This document shows, piece by piece, positions 1 through 13,500 of a stretch of DNA of 64,000 nt. The notes under the pieces were generated by a model that was not told the origin of the DNA, made no database searches, and saw nothing but the letters and a program-made list of their open reading frames with translations. A program made the translations under genes and the position numbers. Source of the DNA: Schistosoma mansoni (taxonomy: Eukaryota; Platyhelminthes; Trematoda; Strigeidida; Schistosomatidae); the NCBI RefSeq assembly GCF_000237925.1, contig NC_031502.1:15488434-15552433 (forward strand). The letters are read 5' to 3'. Each line of letters begins with the position of its first letter. Position 1 is the first letter of the stretch.

Positions 1-48
1 CAAGTGATGAATAAAAAAATATTCACTAGAAAAGCAGAAACCATGAAA

Positions 49-50
<2 letters not shown>

Positions 51-92
<42 letters not shown>
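51..92. repeat. (TA)n microsatellite
   Basis: About 20 uninterrupted TA dinucleotides. Confidence 0.98.
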
Positions 93-93
<1 letters not shown>

Positions 94-784
94 CGTATTT
101 TAGTGAGTATACAAAGGAGAAGAAAAATAAAAATTCTCCATTCTATTTCATAGATATTACTGCGATTAGCTAAACAGTTGTTTTGAAAGTGAAACGAAGC
201 AACTAATCTGATAATGAGCTTTGAGAAGTACCTGCAGATTACACATTTGAAAACCATATTCTATTTCACTGAAAGCCATTTTAACAAAATTATATTCCAA
301 AGATGATTTCGCATTTCCACTAAATCGACTATTCTTATGTTAATCAATTGATTTTGGTAATCTCCTTACACTTAACCACTAATTTGTTCTAAATCATTCC
401 AATAGCAATCATCCGTAGTCAAAGAGTTCTCAAGTCTGAGGAAGTACTTTAGTGATTTCCTATCCAAGTGATTGATTTCTACTGGTTTAGAATCTCGTAG
501 AACAGCTTGTTATAAGTGATAATTATCGTTTCAGAGGCCAGAGACTTATTACAAGAAATTAAAATATAGATAATACTTCATTCGAATAAATGTTTGTTTA
601 AATGTCAATCAACATGACTGCTCCAAATAAAAATAACTTTTTAAACCCAGGTTTATTTAAGACGTTTTTTTTGATACCTTTAGTAAATATATCTGTTTTG
701 GAAACAAAATTATTCTTTTTGACAAGCTCTCTTTTGTAAAATGGGAAGTCTTCAATCTCCCCTGAACGATGGAACACTGTCATA

Positions 785-2608
785 ATAATTCCTGACCAGC
801 TGTCGTTACTTTCCTGGATATCAAGGTCATTTTGAATTTGACTCTATTCAAGTGGGATGTGGATGAGAAATTCACTTACGCACTGCAGACCCTGTACAAG
901 AACACTCCAAGTGGGGTGAAGAGAATAATCATATCCCTTAAATATCTCAGTAGAACAGTGAGGTTAGGTAGTTCCGTTGCCTAATCCCAATATTCATCGT
1001 CAGTCGTACCATCCTGCTGTGAATGAACATGTGATGATGGGGTGGGTTTGTTTCCTGGAGTGTATTATCCCGTAGAGAATTATGAATGGTAACTCTGAGA
1101 ACTATTTACGGATCAATATGATATGCATATTTCCTATTGTATAACTGCTAAGTAACTAAACTATTTGTATTCGTGTTCCTCTTATCATATGCTTTATTTT
1201 GACCTATGAACTATTACTATACGTTTTTCCATTCTTGAGTTATACCCAGTCTATTCATTACTGTTCCCCCTACTCACAGCCACATTCAGCTAAATCTTGT
1301 ATAAATATTATTTTCTATTTTATGGTACGATGTGGTCTGTTTGTTTGGTATATAAATCCAGTATGTTTGAGAATAATGGTTCATATTGCAGAGGCTGTTA
1401 TCGGTGTTCTGGACTTAACTGGCTGGGCTAGGCAGAAAGCGGGACTGATAAGTACTCAAGACTGCTCATACGATTTTGTGTATCATTCGGCGGTCATATG
1501 ACGTTCATATATAATAATTGGGAAAGAACGCACGCAATCGATATAACATGGAGAAAGAATTTCTGATCTTGAGTACGTAGATAACATTGTCCAACCGCAA
1601 TATAACAGTTACGCTAAGTCCCAGTTAATCAGTTGGTAATTAAAGCCCTCATGTATGGGATGTAATTTGCACCGTCAATGTTCAAAGTGGTGCCTCAAGA
1701 TTGCTGAGAGCCTGCCTGCACTCACTGTGTTTATTAAATTTCTGGAAAGAATCGGGAAATTGTGTTTCTGGGTAGTTGTATGAGTTCTTGTAGTAGCGTC
1801 ATAGATGGGATCGGTCCAGCTTTGCGAAAGTCAGAGGAGCTTATTTTAATCTCGTATGTCTTTGGTCCCATTGTGACGCTAGTATGACTGTGAACTATCG
1901 TATTTACAATGCGTCAGTAAGAGCACTTCTATTCTATGCTTGAAAAGATTAACCCTTTCAAGCTAAGGATGTTCGCAGGATCTATGTACTTGGTCATGGT
2001 TGTCTCACATCCAAAAACTTCACTATTCTACCCATATGAAGAGCACTGTTTGTATACGGGTGTGATAGTGAAAATTTGATCAGTATCACTATCTCGGAAC
2101 ACCGACTTTGATGACTTAGTCGCGCTTTACGAGTGGCATCCCGGGGGTTTACACACCGTGCATTATTTTTCGGCAATGCGACTAGGTGGAAAAAGTGGAC
2201 AATCGATGCCATGATCTGAGAGAAAGCTGTTTAGGAATGGCACTTTTCAGATCATCATGGACCCTCATTCAGGTTCCTGGAGATGGTGCAACTCACTATT
2301 TTAGAATCTAATCAGATATGACTCAGAATAGAAGCCATTTACAATTCATCTGAAGTTTTATTTTATATTCTTCATAATAGTAAGAGGAACTCAATTTAAT
2401 GAACGAAGTCTTTCCTGTTTGTATTTCTGACCGATTTGTATTTCCTATTCAATACTAACCCTGTTCACGTATTTGCTATCCACGATTTTACTTCCCTTTC
2501 TTCTTTTATATCACAACAATATCGCCATTTTATTTGTATGATTCGTGCTTTTGAGGTGGTCACTTGCATCAGAGTTTATGTGTATCGAATGAACTAAAAT
2601 AAAAAAAG
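785..2608 (+). mobile_element. SR2/RTE-type LINE relic, 3' half, interrupted by a solo LTR
   Basis: Old plus-strand copy starting within the reverse transcriptase: PAVVTFLDI at about 790 and a degraded GVRQGCP region near 955. It continues through the thumb and C-terminal region (1549-2345) into the 3' UTR. It ends near 2608 at an A-rich tail, where the RTE 3' signature (rich in TTGTACC...TTTATGTG, then TAAATAAA) is still visible. It aligns along its length with the young copy at 57690-58921. It has numerous stops and frame changes. The solo LTR at 1061-1548 splits it. Confidence 0.8.
1061..1548. mobile_element. Solo LTR fossil inside a LINE relic
   Basis: About 488 bp beginning TGT and ending ACA, flanked by the 5-bp target duplication TGGAG (1056-1060 and 1549-1553). 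Both flanks are LINE sequence that would otherwise be continuous. It is the reverse complement of the LTR at 56053-56554 along nearly its whole length, but visibly diverged from it, so it is an old fossil. No internal retroelement region remains. LTR-retrotransposon family not assigned. Confidence 0.82.
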
Positions 2609-2980
2609 TTTTTAGAAAAACTGATTCTCTGAATGACACGTTATGATGTAAGTCTTTTGATAATGTAAAAAATTTCTATTTTCCAGCTCCATTGAACTAT
2701 GCGTAAAATCTCATTAAGTAATACTACATTTCGATAGTACGATAAGAAGACGAAGATTATCATGTGGATGGGCTGTCCTCTTTTTAATTATGCAAGGAAC
2801 AAATATTTAGGATTCTTTGTTATTGACCTCATGTTCTGTAGATTCTTTCATTAACTACTGTGAACATGTTCATAATAAAATATTTAACTGAAATACACTA
2901 TGAGATAGGCTGGTATCAATTAATTGGACGAAATCCTACTTAAAAATCTCTCTCAAAAAAACAAACAAATTAAGACTTAC

Positions 2981-3285
2981 AGTTCGATCAATTTCTTCAG
3001 CTACTTTATGAATTTCATACAGTTGATCAATAACGCGCTGTTTTGCTATATCCTGTTGAACAGTTATCTCTTTTTTATGCTGCAAAGCAATTTCGTCCAG
3101 CTTTTTATTAACTTCATCAACATTTTTATCTTTGCACAATAATTTTAAAAGATCCCACTGTTTATTATGAGTAGCAGACGTTTGGTTGATTTCATATAAA
3201 TGATTCATTTTTTTTAGATACCGGTTAATGGAAAAAAAATCTTCCAATTCTTGTATCTTCAGTAGATTTTCAAATAACTTTATTG
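2981..3285 (-). CDS. Coiled-coil exon of an unidentified minus-strand gene
   Basis: About 101 codons of open frame, with a clean GTAAGT donor at the 3' end and an AAAAG acceptor at 3286-3287. A second acceptor candidate is at 3314. The predicted peptide is charged and leucine-rich with heptad character. Segments include YLKKMNHLYEINQTSATHNK and DEIALQHKKEITVQQDIAKQ, ending HKVAEEIDRT. I do not recognise the family; vesicle-tether, ciliary or centrosomal coiled-coil proteins are possible. Codon use and a frame free of stops over 330 bases in AT-rich DNA argue that it is real. No partner exons could be joined with confidence. The exon-like block at 13963-14064 is on the same strand and may or may not belong to it. 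Confidence 0.6.
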
Positions 3286-3630
3286 CTTTTAAATAGGAAA
3301 TTATTTGATTTGCTACTCATTCACCAACTCAGAACATAAAATAATTTAAACTGATGTTGATTTTTGTAAGTCTGTTTTCTTGTTTAACTTAGCTACCAGA
3401 GAATTTTTAATAGGTTCACACTAGAAAGGATTTTATTTCGAACCTTATATCTCTTGATACATTCGTCAATGAGTTGACCTTAGTTGCGTTTTTAGTAAAT
3501 TATATCAATTTTATGAAATAAAAACTAATTTACAACCCTTATTTTACTTGACATATTAAAAAGTTTACGGAGCAAATTTGTTTGATAAGTATTTTAATCA
3601 GAAGTGGTTTTTGTGGAGATTTAGTATTTA

Positions 3631-3781
3631 CATAGTTGAAAGCATGAGTCAATCGAATCTCGAGAGGCGAAGTCGTGGATGGGAACTGTTGAGGAGTCCC
3701 ACAATAGGACGAAACGGCCGTCCAGTGCTTCCAGGTTTTTCTTGGTGGTCTAGCTTCAATTGACTCATGCTTTCAACTATG
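3631..3781. mobile_element. Inverted-repeat-bounded element with a hammerhead-like core
   Basis: A 151-bp unit bounded by 26-bp inverted repeats that match at all but one position (left 3631-3656, right 3756-3781, containing TTGACTCATGCTTTCAACTA). Inside, on the plus strand, lies a hammerhead-like arrangement. It has a stem II of GTCC/GGAC (3696-3710), GAAAC at 3711-3715 and the cleavage triplet GTC at 3720-3722. The expected CUGANGA core strand reads TTGAGGA (3689-3695), so catalysis is doubtful. The sequence resembles dispersed repeats I recall from schistosome genomes. Confidence 0.65.
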
Positions 3782-5397
3782 CAATTATTTTAATGATGAT
3801 TTCAAGTTTTGTAATTATCCATCAACTTATATATCCCAGAACGTCTGTCAACAAAAGTTCTTTGAAAACTTGGTAAGTACTATTTCACAATCTCTAAGAA
3901 AAAGCTTGACTTCTAACAGATGCAAAATAAAGGTTAAAACCTTCTTTTTTTACGAGGTGTGATGAATGGGTCATTGAGTTTGAATCCCTCATCCATTATG
4001 CTAATATTTTTATCGACTATCTAAACATTGTACCGGGTAAAGTGAAATAGACAACTAACTTAGCTATTTTAACCATGGACCGTTCTTGTTATTGAAAGGA
4101 AAATCATTCATTGTGTTTAACGGTATTTACAAATTAAAATTTTTTTGAGAGACGGTTGGGGTTTGTCTTCAGGAACCATGCAACTTAGGTTTCCAGCTGG
4201 CTGGTACTCAACGAAGTTCATACTCTTCGAAATAATAAAGTTAGTGTCATCTAAAGATCAATAATCTCATATGATAATTCATTAGGTGCATCTTGAATAA
4301 CTGCAACGAGTATCACTTTCATCAATGTTTTCTTCTTTCTATATAACGTTGTCTTTCGAACAATTTCGAAAACTTTCAGCAGAGCTTTGATTATTTTTTA
4401 TTTTTGATCAAAATCTCAAACTAAAACTTCTCATTTCCATTGAGCGGATTATTTTATGTGACTGAAGATAGAAAAACGGTATAAGTAGGCTTAATTTCTG
4501 GTTAGGGTGAAGATGATGTATAACAAACTAACTTTTTTAAGATCAATTCGTATGAAAACACTTTGGTCGACTTAAAAAAATTCATTTGAATGTGACAGAG
4601 TCAACAAAAATGTTGTCTTACTTGAGTAGAATTTTTATATTGATGCGTTTTGAAGTACATTTTCTGATCAAAGTAAAAAGACAAGACTTTGAAGGGGGAA
4701 ATAGTTTTTTTTATTTAGTAAAGGTAGTTAAATAAAGTGACGATAAAATGAAAGTAGATAAACAAACTTAATTTTAGCCGAAATTTTACGTAACAATAAA
4801 AATAACGTAAAATATTATTTACATTATGGATATTCTTAAGCAGTTTTACAAATTTACAGTTATTAACAAGTTTAATAGTCAACTGGACTCTTTTCTATCT
4901 TTAGTAAGGTTTCCTTCCGAACATTTTTAACCAGTATTACGTAAAGGAACGTTTATCCTTCGTATCAACTTAAAAGATTTTTGGGAACGTTCACTATCAA
5001 ATGTTATCAGCATCAGTTAGTTCATTACTGATGTTCTGAATAATATTAATAAACATTCAAACAAGCGGCTGAACGAAGGATTGTTGTTCAAATCAATTAG
5101 ATTTTGCAATGATTTCACAGTTATACAAATATCACTGCACATGAATTGTGAAGCGAATCAATAACAAGATACAATCGTATCTGACGGTTATCTATAAGTT
5201 ACAACAAATAACTAGACATAATTATTCATATGTATTTATTTATAAATCTTAAGCATTTCGTTAATTATTTGTATTAAAAGAAGCTCTAGAGTGCACTCTT
5301 AAACGCACACATGCATCTCTTCATTTACAAAGAAATGCTAAGGTCATAGTCACGCGTTCATTAGAAAATGAATGTATTAACGAACTTACTGAAAAAA

Positions 5398-5429
5398 AGA
5401 ACACCAACCTTACAGTTGAAGTTGGTGTT
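5398..5429. repeat. Short perfect-stem hairpin
   Basis: AACACCAAC and GTTGGTGTT flank about 13 nt, forming a 9-bp stem. No gene end nearby, so a terminator role has no support. Confidence 0.6.
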
Positions 5430-8400
5430 TAGTTGTCAACCCATATTACTGAATATATGGATATTAAATTTGTGAATGTTTGAAATTTACATCTAAAACA
5501 CATGATATGTAATATTTCATAACTGAATTTAACCTAGCCAAGGTGGTTCTGTCAAGTTATTACTGAAATACAGTCAATTTAAACGTTTTCATTTTATAAA
5601 TTTGATCAAATGACTACCTCTTAGTATTTCATGGTTTTATTTTTAATATTTATATATTACTGGGGGTAATGTTTCACCTAATAGGTACTGTATATACCGA
5701 TTTAGGGTATGAAGCTATGCTTTTAAACTAACAAGAAAACCAACAGATGAATTATCGACATTTACGATTAGATGAATATGTGTCTTTAGTTTGAATTTTT
5801 GGTGGCCAAGTCTTCAGTAACAACCATAATCTTTAGTGTCATCTTAGTCAACGTAAAATTAGTGAGTTTTATTATGATATAACCTAGTATAAGTGAAACA
5901 AAAGCAATTCGATAATTGCAATATTTTCTTCAAGCTCAAATTTAGAAGTGTTCTGTCGATTAATTTACGCTGCGCTAAATGGTTTGCCCTTTTTCAGTTG
6001 TTTATGCTTACTCAAACTCATTGAGGTTTGTAATTCGGTTGGTTGAGATTCTTCTGTTTCAGTTAATACACAGAGTTCAAGTCCATTTGTTTGTTACTTA
6101 TTGTTTTGTCTGAGCATAGTGATCCTATGTATTTTCTAGGTGCTCAAGATTTCACAAGTTTTAAAGTCAATATTTTTTCGGACAAACAGAAATTTGACAC
6201 TGCCTCAAATATTCTGCCTTGTTTATGAAAAATCATTTGAAAATAAAAGAATGGTGGAACCTGAGTGTCGACTACCTAAACTGTCAAGAAAACAGGGTGA
6301 CTAATAGCTCATTCCCAAACATGAGATCGAAATTATGCATTTTATAACTGATTCTGTATTAAAACAAGCATTGGTTTCAGGAACTTCAATTTATTTGATA
6401 AGAAAATATCACTGGTTTTTCGTGAAACAGATAGGTGGGGATTTTTCAAGGAACCCCCTTTTTCTTCACTCTTAGAATTTACTGAAGCTGGTTTAGTAAA
6501 ACTGTTTTTGAAAAACTTTCTTGACGTATCGTAAACATAATGTTGTAATTGGTAGACATCACACTGTTTTAATATTATGACAGAGAGACTGATTGATAAC
6601 TAAAAATAAAAATGTTCTTGGGGAATTTCAGCTCACTATGAAATTTTTAAGTCATCATCTGCGTTTATTGAAAAAGGCAGAATGGCCATCACGAATGTCA
6701 CACTACAGACGTGTTACCATTTAGCCATTGAGCCAGAATTTATGATGTTCTATGCATTTCAACTCTAGTCAATTGAATCTAGAGCAAGGCTATCATGAAG
6801 AACCATGTTTGATAATCAGTCTATATTTGATTTTCTTTATAAGCTATAATAGATAAATGTTTCCTAGAACCATTTGAACACCCAAATTTCATATCATGTA
6901 AATACTCCATAGTTGAATCGCTTACTGTGCAGATCTATTATCTTCTCCCATTCAACTAATATCAAAGCACAATTTTAAACCAATAAATTATTTCTTTGCC
7001 TTAATATTTCATTGTTGGGAGACACCAGTAATTTTATAAAATCTAAGTAGTTTCTTCATTTTGTTTCTATTCGATTTCATTAGTCACTCCTACTTTTAAG
7101 TAAAATTTTAGCAGATCATTTAAGTTTATTCCCAATTACAAATTTTAATTAGGGTTTGTTAAACAAGATTAACAATAAATAGTGTGAATACTTAATTTTG
7201 ACGTGTTTTATTTTCGAGAACGATGAACAAACTGAACGGGTTCAAGGGACTACTAACTATGATAAATACAGATTGCTGAAAACCTGTTTGGTTACGTTAA
7301 ATTCTTTTTGCAACAAGTAGTTAGGAGTAAACAAAGGTAACAAACATTTTTTTAAGTGTGATAAAACCAAAATTCCATGTAGATAACTATACTCAGGCAG
7401 TCATATTAAATGCCTTTTGGAGGCAATATTACACGGTCTTTATTATCTGGTTTACCTTATATGTCATCGTAAACAAACAGAAATTTTGAGTTCAGTTTTC
7501 GTCATAGATTAGTACCATCTGGAGAACCATTGATAAGTATGTAGCACTGGATAACGGGTTTGCCATAGTTTAGCATTCAGGAGGCGTAGAACCTAAACCA
7601 TACATTTTCAGCAGTATTTGGCTTCCTTGCTTGATGGAATTGGTTTGGTATAATGAACACACTGTTCACTGGGTCTCTATAGTAATGTGTCCTAAGTTGA
7701 TGGGGGGGGGGTCAATAAAAGGTCGAAAATGAATTCAGAATTCAAAACACATGCACAAGATAAAACTGAAAGAGATGAACTACGAATATTTTATACATCC
7801 TCTTCGGATAACCAAAATTTTATCCATGACTGCATTTGATCAAAAGTAAATCAGTAAAAAATGAATATTTCGAACAGTAGTTCCGTTTCTTAAAAACCAC
7901 TAAAACTGGATTCAGTATCAACTAAAAACTTTATAGAAAACAAATTGACAATCAATTAAACAGCTTAGTCTAGGTTTATCACTTTTGCAAACAATGGCGA
8001 TTGAGAATAAAGGTCGATTTCTTGTTTTTTATAGACATGATCTGCTTCAGATGTAAATTTTATACTGGTAATCTAATCTTGAATTGTTATTCATGAGTGT
8101 AAAACGTTATGTCACATGATATTCTAAATGTACTTGAATAATTAGGTTTTTTAATATACTGTATGTACATTCTGTAATACTTTAAATTCGTCAAACTCAC
8201 TAGCATAGCTTTGTTAGTCATTGTCTTCAGTCTCTGGGAAATCGACCATAAGATTTTCTGTCCACAGTTCATAATTCAAGGTGTATGAACTAGAGACAAA
8301 TATAATCCATATGCTACACAATTTTTACAAACCACTTTGATGAAGTTTGCTTCCAACTGATGAACAGTATAGTTTTTCAACGACTATGTATTAATTTAGT

Positions 8401-9300
8401 GAATGTGATACCAAAATAAGTATAAGTAAGACTTCACGGTTAAACTGACTTTCATTTTATTGGGGAGGTCCAGAAAATTCCTAGAAGAAAAAACAAAAAT
8501 GACTGGAAGTTCTGAGAAACATCTTATCCAATCAGCACTTAATACAAGTTTTGCCATGAACACCTAGGAAAGTAAAGTCACATGTCGCATTTCTGCTACT
8601 ATGTTTCGTAGCGTTCCGGAATTTTTCGGAAACCCAAGGCCATCTAAAATACTATGAATACCCTAGATTTTCTGTACATGAATAAAACTTGCAGTAAAGC
8701 GTTTCTTCCATATTTTGCAACTTTTCTCTCTTGTTCAGGTTGCTGTGTTGATTTAGCCTGAGGGTTACCAGAAAAGCTTAGGCAAACAGAATCTAGCGCT
8801 CAATTAGAAGTTTTATCATTTTGTTATTTACCCATTAAACTCCTAGTTAAAGTCAAACTGCTATTGATCCACACAAATATAAAAATTCTACTAATAACCA
8901 TTCTGTAGATTATGTATTATATGTGTTATTCCTCCACATACTTATTATAAAAGTGACCAGATGGCATAATCCTAGCTACAGGAAATCGGAGATAACTATT
9001 GGGACATGATAAGAATAGTTTTCCTGGTACCAGATAATCTAGATGTCTTAATAACTGAACAACAATTTTAAATAACAGAATATCTGAAAGTCAGATGTTA
9101 AGATACGTGCAAAGAGGATGTTTGTGTGTGAAGTTACGATGATTAGTGTTTAGGTATGTAGAAGCAATGACATAATGGTAGTAAGTATATTTTTAAAAGG
9201 ACTTAAGATATGTGCAAATAATGTACGTTTCTAAATGGTTATATTCAAAACGACAGCAATAATAAATAGCATCCTTTTTAGAAGCGACGGCTGGTCAAAG

Positions 9301-9302
<2 letters not shown>

Positions 9303-9331
<29 letters not shown>
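9303..9331. repeat. (TA)n microsatellite
   Basis: About 14 TA dinucleotides in gene-free DNA. Confidence 0.97.
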
Positions 9332-9334
<3 letters not shown>

Positions 9335-9784
9335 TCGATTTCTGAGGGCGGAGAAACTGAAATACATTATTACTTATTTTTAATGCCCACTAACAACAGG
9401 ATTTTACTGAATCTAGCTTAACTAGTCATCCATCTGATAGTCATTTCAACTTTCTGGAAACGTACACCGACTTGTTACTTCTATTTTCATTTAAAATGAT
9501 TAAGTTATTCAGTTTACGATAATTTTATTGAACATAAATGAATCGATAATTTAATCCTGCGAATGAGTCGATATGTTTTCTTACAGAAAGACAGTTTAGA
9601 TGAGCAAAGCGAAAAGCTAATAAAGTGAGGCTTATATTAAGTATTATAGCCTGGTTCAATAACGAGGAAAACCGATTGGCATAACGAGGTTCAAGGAAAA
9701 TAGTCTATGTAGAGAAATCTAAAATTTTAAAGAAAAGATGTAATGGACGTAAAGGGACATTTCAACTTAGTCATACTAATAAAG

Positions 9785-9930
9785 CAGACGGACACATTAT
9801 CAGTCTGTTTTATCCACACAAGTAGATGGATTCGTTAAAGTCCACATATTTAGATGAGGCAGATGGATTCATTTCGGCCTAGTTTGGGTGTAGGAGACGG
9901 ATCTATTATAGTCTACTCCTAGTTTTACTT
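9785..9930. repeat. Degenerate tandem repeat, roughly 35-40-bp units
   Basis: Four imperfect units, each beginning close to GCAGAYGGATTCATT and continuing through a TAGTCTAC-like segment. The repetition is visible by eye but weak. Confidence 0.45.
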
Positions 9931-10248
9931 TCCTACTGTATTCAGAAACTTTTTTGTAAACCAAAAGCTCTGTTGAGCTATCAGTGAAAGAACCAGTGAA
10001 GGACGTGGAACTCCTCAAGTATTTTGCATATGTGTATATTAAAATGCACATAACAGGGATATATACACTTTAGTGATACACACATAATCATAGATAAGCA
10101 CGGTCACTAGTATACGTTACATGTAATCAGAGAGGGGAGACAGGTCTATACATCGCATAAGTTCGTATATCCATAGAAGCTTCCGCTCGCAAGTACACGT
10201 TACATGCATATATAAAGTGCACAGGCCAGGACCTATATATTCTATAGT

Positions 10249-10590
10249 ATGCACATAGGTATATATGTGATCACCCCAAGCTGTAGCTCGGCAGGTTCTT
10301 GCACTTTGCAAGTAACTTATCATGGACTATATGCTCCTTCACGTTCATACCATGAACAAGTTTGTTGTCGACCTCAGCCCACTGGTTATAGCAAGGTCTA
10401 TGGTCCTTACTTCGGCCCACTGCAACCAGACCTAATGGTTCGATTTAGAGGTGACCGGACAGAAATCACGACATCACGTATTTATCTCGACAATACAGCC
10501 CTTTCCGTTAATCCATATCGAGACAAAGTTGGAGGTAGGCACGACCTCCATCTTGTCTCGCACTACCCACAGAACGCTACGGGGAAGTGA
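10249..10590 (+). other. Unassigned 113-codon open frame, possibly repeat-derived
   Basis: Open frame in a locally less AT-rich patch. It contains VYGPYFGPLQPDLMVRFRGD and TEITTSRIYLDN. It overlaps a second shorter frame on the same strand and has no convincing splice sites. I cannot place it in a family. It may be part of a repeat rather than a host gene. Confidence 0.25.
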
Positions 10591-13500
10591 GAGACATTAT
10601 TTTCGTAATGACCTTCAAGTTCAAAACAAGTTGATGAATACATTGAACAGTAGTCTGTAAGAATACACCTCATATGATCAAGCTATACGGTCTAGTTTTA
10701 TTAATATTATTATCAAATAGACACAGGTCAATACATGTTCCTAAGTCTTGTAATATTGCATAAATCTGGATGCTATGTTTTGATGAAAGCACATGTCCCC
10801 AGTTAAAAAGTGTATTTCTTGAAACAGTTCCCGTTATCATTTGGTGAAGTGCAAGAAAAATGATTTGATTAGAATAATAATAATTCAGTTTATTTTATTA
10901 GGTTTATATTGGGTGCTTACAATCTTTATTATTTTAAAATTGAACATTACAAATGCATTTTGGCATACTCATGGAAATGAATTTAATCCAAGCGTGTTTC
11001 AACATATAATAGCAAACATTTAAAAAGTGTTAAAAATATTAAATTCGTTCTAGGACCACATTTTAAGTTAGATGTTGATTAACAAAATGTACTTCTGTTA
11101 GTGTTTTTGCATTCTAGGAACCAAATTATCATTCACATTTATGTAATTTAAATTCATTCTAACTACTATAGGGTTTACAAATGACAAATTTCATTCGATA
11201 AATGTTTTTTTTTCTATTACCCTGAAAAACTTCTGATGAGAAACATGACGGGTGAAATGTATCTTTTATAGTTTTTGCTTGATAATGAAGAATATGAAGA
11301 AATAAATAAGTAACCCATCACTTCTTGTCTATGTTGAACTTTGTTTTATATATCTGATTTGGCGATCCAAATACGATTTATCTGTTGCCTCAACAATTAC
11401 ATTTCATACTCTTTTGTCATTTTACTGGATAAAAAACATCCAGTATACATGAGGTTCGTCTAATGATAATGTATCTCAGGCCTACTGAGCCAATCTTTTA
11501 TTGTTCAAGCAGGGTAAATGGTAACTTTAGGATATTAAAGATTCCCATTGTGATAATTTCATGTGTTGTTCTAATTTCCAAAATGGTAATTTGTACTTCA
11601 TAGTTTCAAACATATAACATTTTTATGCGAGAAAATATAGCCTTTTTATCATCATTTTCGATAGGTAAACTCAATCAAAGCCGAAGTACCTATACATACT
11701 CTGTTTTAACAAAACAAACAATGTGCCAACAAGTATGTTTGGCGTGTTGTATCTCATTATGATGAAACAGACTATTGTTACTGTTGAAATCGCACTATTT
11801 GGAAATATCCTAGAGGTACAATAACTCAAATTAAGAAAGGCTAAGAGATTGGCTTTAAAAATTAAGCTTTTTTTCCTAAGTCATTATGACACTAGATAAA
11901 GTTTTACATTAATTAATATCAATCTAAGATAAATTGTCTGTATGTTTTAGGAACATCAAATATAAAATGGCTAAACAGACTCTTACTGAACTCTATCCAT
12001 TGATAAATAGGCATTGTTTGTGCATATTTTAAACAGTAAAACTTATTCGAGTCATATGAAAAGTATTTCATCACTTAAATACCGCATAAACGGTTTTGTA
12101 CATACATACTCTTCTAGAAATCGATAGTTTTATTAACACGAAAATGATAGATATATATACTTTCCAATTTTTTTTGTCATTTTCTTCAAAGCATATCGAT
12201 TTATTCAAGGTCTTTTGCCATTTCATAAAAAAAAATTGATGTGAAATATATTTTTATGACATAAAGTAAGTAGTAATAAGTTGGTTATCAAACACTTGAA
12301 ATGTGTTTTTTTATCTAAAATCGTCACTACTTATAAGAATATGCTTATTGTCTTGTAAAATGTTCTGCTTTCTTGATGCTTAGAGATAATTCAACACGTT
12401 TTACTATATATATATATTACTATTATATCTTAATTATGCTACCTTGCAAACATGTCGAAGATTGTCGTGAAATAACACTTATGACCATATTATGAACTTT
12501 GTTCTTTCTAAGAAATGTGAAAGGTTTGTTAATAATGTTTTATAAGCATCAATTGAAGATGATGAACGAAACTGGGAATGTTTTAAGCTAATACTAGAAA
12601 GGAACTGCTCATTTTAGTCAGTTATCACTCAAGCAATAAAAAGCCGAAGAACAATAAACGCTATTTCAAAGATGTCAGATTCGACATCTAGTTAAAGATT
12701 CTTCAGTTGAAAACTCAAATCTTGGATATAGCCAACTCACTACTAGATCTTATATACAAATAGAAACTAGGAATATATATATATATATTTCCACAAGGTA
12801 TGCTTAAGCGAGATGAATAATATAACCATCAATATTACTTTCCTGAAAAGACACCAGATAAATTTGGTAACTTACTTTCTCTAGAAATCTAAAAGTTACA
12901 TATTAAACCTAAGCTCATAGAGGTTATATTTACTGATTCTCTAGTAATTTTATGCAAGTTAACTTTTCAATCTTTCGGACTGAATCACCCAGTCATTTCA
13001 ATTCTCACTGATATTTTCCCAATACTACGTTTATTTCACAAAGAATTAATAATTGTTCGAATTCTATTGATTCTCAAAAGTTTAGAGGGGTTTTGAAGTG
13101 AATGCATTTATTCTTCTTATTTGTGGATTGTGTACAGAATCTTGGTACCTAATTCTCATTAAATTTTTAGTCGCTCTCTCTACCTATATCTTTCAGCTAA
13201 GATGAAAAATACCCATCTCAAACTGATTTGTGTATATTATCACATAAATGTAAATTTAGTAGCTCAACCTTATAGACATCTCTCTCTAAGTCTGTAGTCA
13301 GGTACCGCGTATTATGTAATAAAAAAAATTGTATCCCGTTGTATCTTCGTCTGTGAACGGTATACTCGAAGATTGATTTACGCGCTTTGGTCCTTATTTC
13401 TACCTCGTTATGGAATTTTATTTGGAGAACGTCACTGAGACACTGCAAGGATACTTTCCAATATGATTGATTTCATTAGTTCCAATACAAAAATACATAA

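Noticed and set aside
1199-1501. 100-codon open frame
   Set aside because: It lies wholly inside the solo LTR fossil at 1061-1548 and has no independent support.
13218-13448. 76-codon minus frame (TVHRRRYNGIQFFLLHNTRY...)
   Set aside because: Looks faintly like a dispersed repeat, but I could not tie it to a family or to splice sites, so it is not called.
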